64,000 bases of DNA from positions 744,001 through 808,000 of the forward strand of contig OZ252297.1 in NCBI GenBank assembly GCA_965250275.1, in the 5' to 3' direction. The translations under genes were made by a program, and so were the position numbers. This DNA is from G965250275 sp965250275 (lineage in GTDB: Bacteria > Pseudomonadota > Alphaproteobacteria > Rhodobacterales > Rhodobacteraceae). Of this stretch, positions 63,564 to 64,000 are shown one piece after another; the stretch's first letter is position 1; each line of letters opens with the position of its first letter. The notes below the pieces were generated by a model. The model worked only from the letters and a program-made list of their open reading frames with translations. It made no database searches and was not told the origin of the DNA.

Positions 63564-64000
63564 ATGCTCGCCGACGCACTACTGCTCCAGCTTGGGTACA
63601 ATGCCACTCTGGTGGCTGTTGGCGCCGCTTTGCTGGGCATTGCGTCTGGAGTGACCGGGACGTTTTTGTTCCTGCGCAAGCGCGCCCTTGTCAGCGACGC
63701 CATCTCCCACGCAACATTGCCAGGGGTTTGCCTTGCCTTTCTGGTCATGGTGGCGTTGGGCGGGGACGGGCGGAACCTCATCGGCCTGCTGGCCGGTTCG
63801 GCTCTGACCGCGCTTGTCGGTCTCTTTTGTCTAAGCTGGCTCACCAAACACACCCGACTGGCCGAAGATGCGGCTATTGGAGCCGTGCTGTCCGTCTTCT
63901 TTGGCTTCGGTATTGTGCTGCTGACGGTCATTCAGACCTTGGGCGCAGGCCGGCAAGCCGGGCTGGAAGGGTTTCTGCTGGGATCCACAGCCGGAATGCT
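63564..64000 (+). CDS. Metal ABC transporter permease (5' part; runs off window)
   Basis: Start of an ABC-3 family permease. An ATG at 63564 follows the ATPase stop by 3 bp, and the frame is open to the window end (about 145 codons). LQLGYNATLVAVGAALLGIA and RKRALVSDAISHATLPGVCL match MntB/ZnuB-type permeases with hydrophobic helices. It completes the binding protein/ATPase/permease set; a second permease, as in SitD or TroD, may follow outside the window. Confidence 0.92.
   Translation, partial: MLADALLLQLGYNATLVAVGAALLGIASGVTGTFLFLRKRALVSDAISHATLPGVCLAFLVMVALGGDGRNLIGLLAGSALTALVGLFCLSWLTKHTRLAEDAAIGAVLSVFFGFGIVLLTVIQTLGAGRQAGLEGFLLGSTAGM

Noticed and set aside
1..64000. Search for tRNA, rRNA, insertion sequences and phage genes
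   Set aside because: No conserved T-loop or rRNA segment, transposase, integrase or terminal inverted repeats were seen by eye; a dedicated scan could still find a small RNA.

Overview
The window looks like a chromosomal segment of a marine-type alphaproteobacterium of the Rhodobacteraceae (Roseobacter group). This rests on the high GC content, on gene neighbourhoods I recognise from that family (rsmB / heparinase-like / purH / lspA / DUF3035 / two M16 peptidases; dapB divergent from rbfA / DUF2233 / truB with rpsO close by; gpmI-envC-ctpA), and on the small NDUFS6-like and SDHAF4-like proteins typical of alphaproteobacteria. The assignment is inference; there is no rRNA gene in the window. 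I saw no tRNA, rRNA, CRISPR array, insertion sequence or phage gene. No gene-free stretch exceeds 300 bases; the longest is about 240 (35781-36017), where I see no recognisable signal.

Layout. 1-4.7 kb: end-truncated UMF1-type MFS permease, YggT, RecQ, YaaA. 4.9-13.8 kb: a metabolic accessory block with an MHS-type transporter, a two-domain HxlR-like regulator divergent from a VOC protein, an acyl-CoA synthetase, an ABM-domain protein with a palindrome-rich promoter, a small membrane protein, a PLP aminotransferase, a lactonase-like metallo-hydrolase, an SDR and a universal stress protein with an FNR-like site. 13.9-30.5 kb: envelope and signalling block, with a soluble hybrid histidine kinase, a PAN-containing thioester alpha-2-macroglobulin translationally coupled to penicillin-binding protein 1C, and a convergent, fully overlapping four-gene MoxR / DUF58 / DUF4159 / vWA-glutaminase-like operon. 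30.5-37.7 kb: DUF1285, EamA exporter, hydroxypyruvate isomerase-like protein, DNA polymerase I, NDUFS6-like zinc protein, an ABC ATPase without an adjacent permease, DUF1203. 37.9-47.7 kb: gpmI-envC-ctpA ending at a bidirectional terminator shared with rpsO, then RTX protein, DUF1643, truB, DUF2233, rbfA, dapB, a small secreted protein and SDHAF4. 47.8-57.2 kb: rsmB to the M16 peptidase pair, ending at a strong terminator, followed by an unrecognised 225-residue protein. 57.3-64 kb: deoC / 1.5-domain aldehyde dehydrogenase / dienoyl-CoA-reductase-like SDR on the minus strand, divergent from a TroA-type metal ABC transporter whose promoter is covered by a perfect 17-bp Fur-superfamily palindrome; its permease gene runs off the window.

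How genes work together. Alpha-2-macroglobulin and PBP1C form a periplasmic defence and repair pair; EnvC and CtpA act on cell wall and periplasmic proteins; truB, rbfA, rpsO and rsmB serve ribosome biogenesis; deoC and the aldehyde dehydrogenase probably turn deoxyribose-5-phosphate into acetyl units. No convincing wholly new system is evident. The best candidates for follow-up are the unknown gene at 56539-57216, the tandem-HxlR regulator with its operators, and the vWA-rich MoxR operon.
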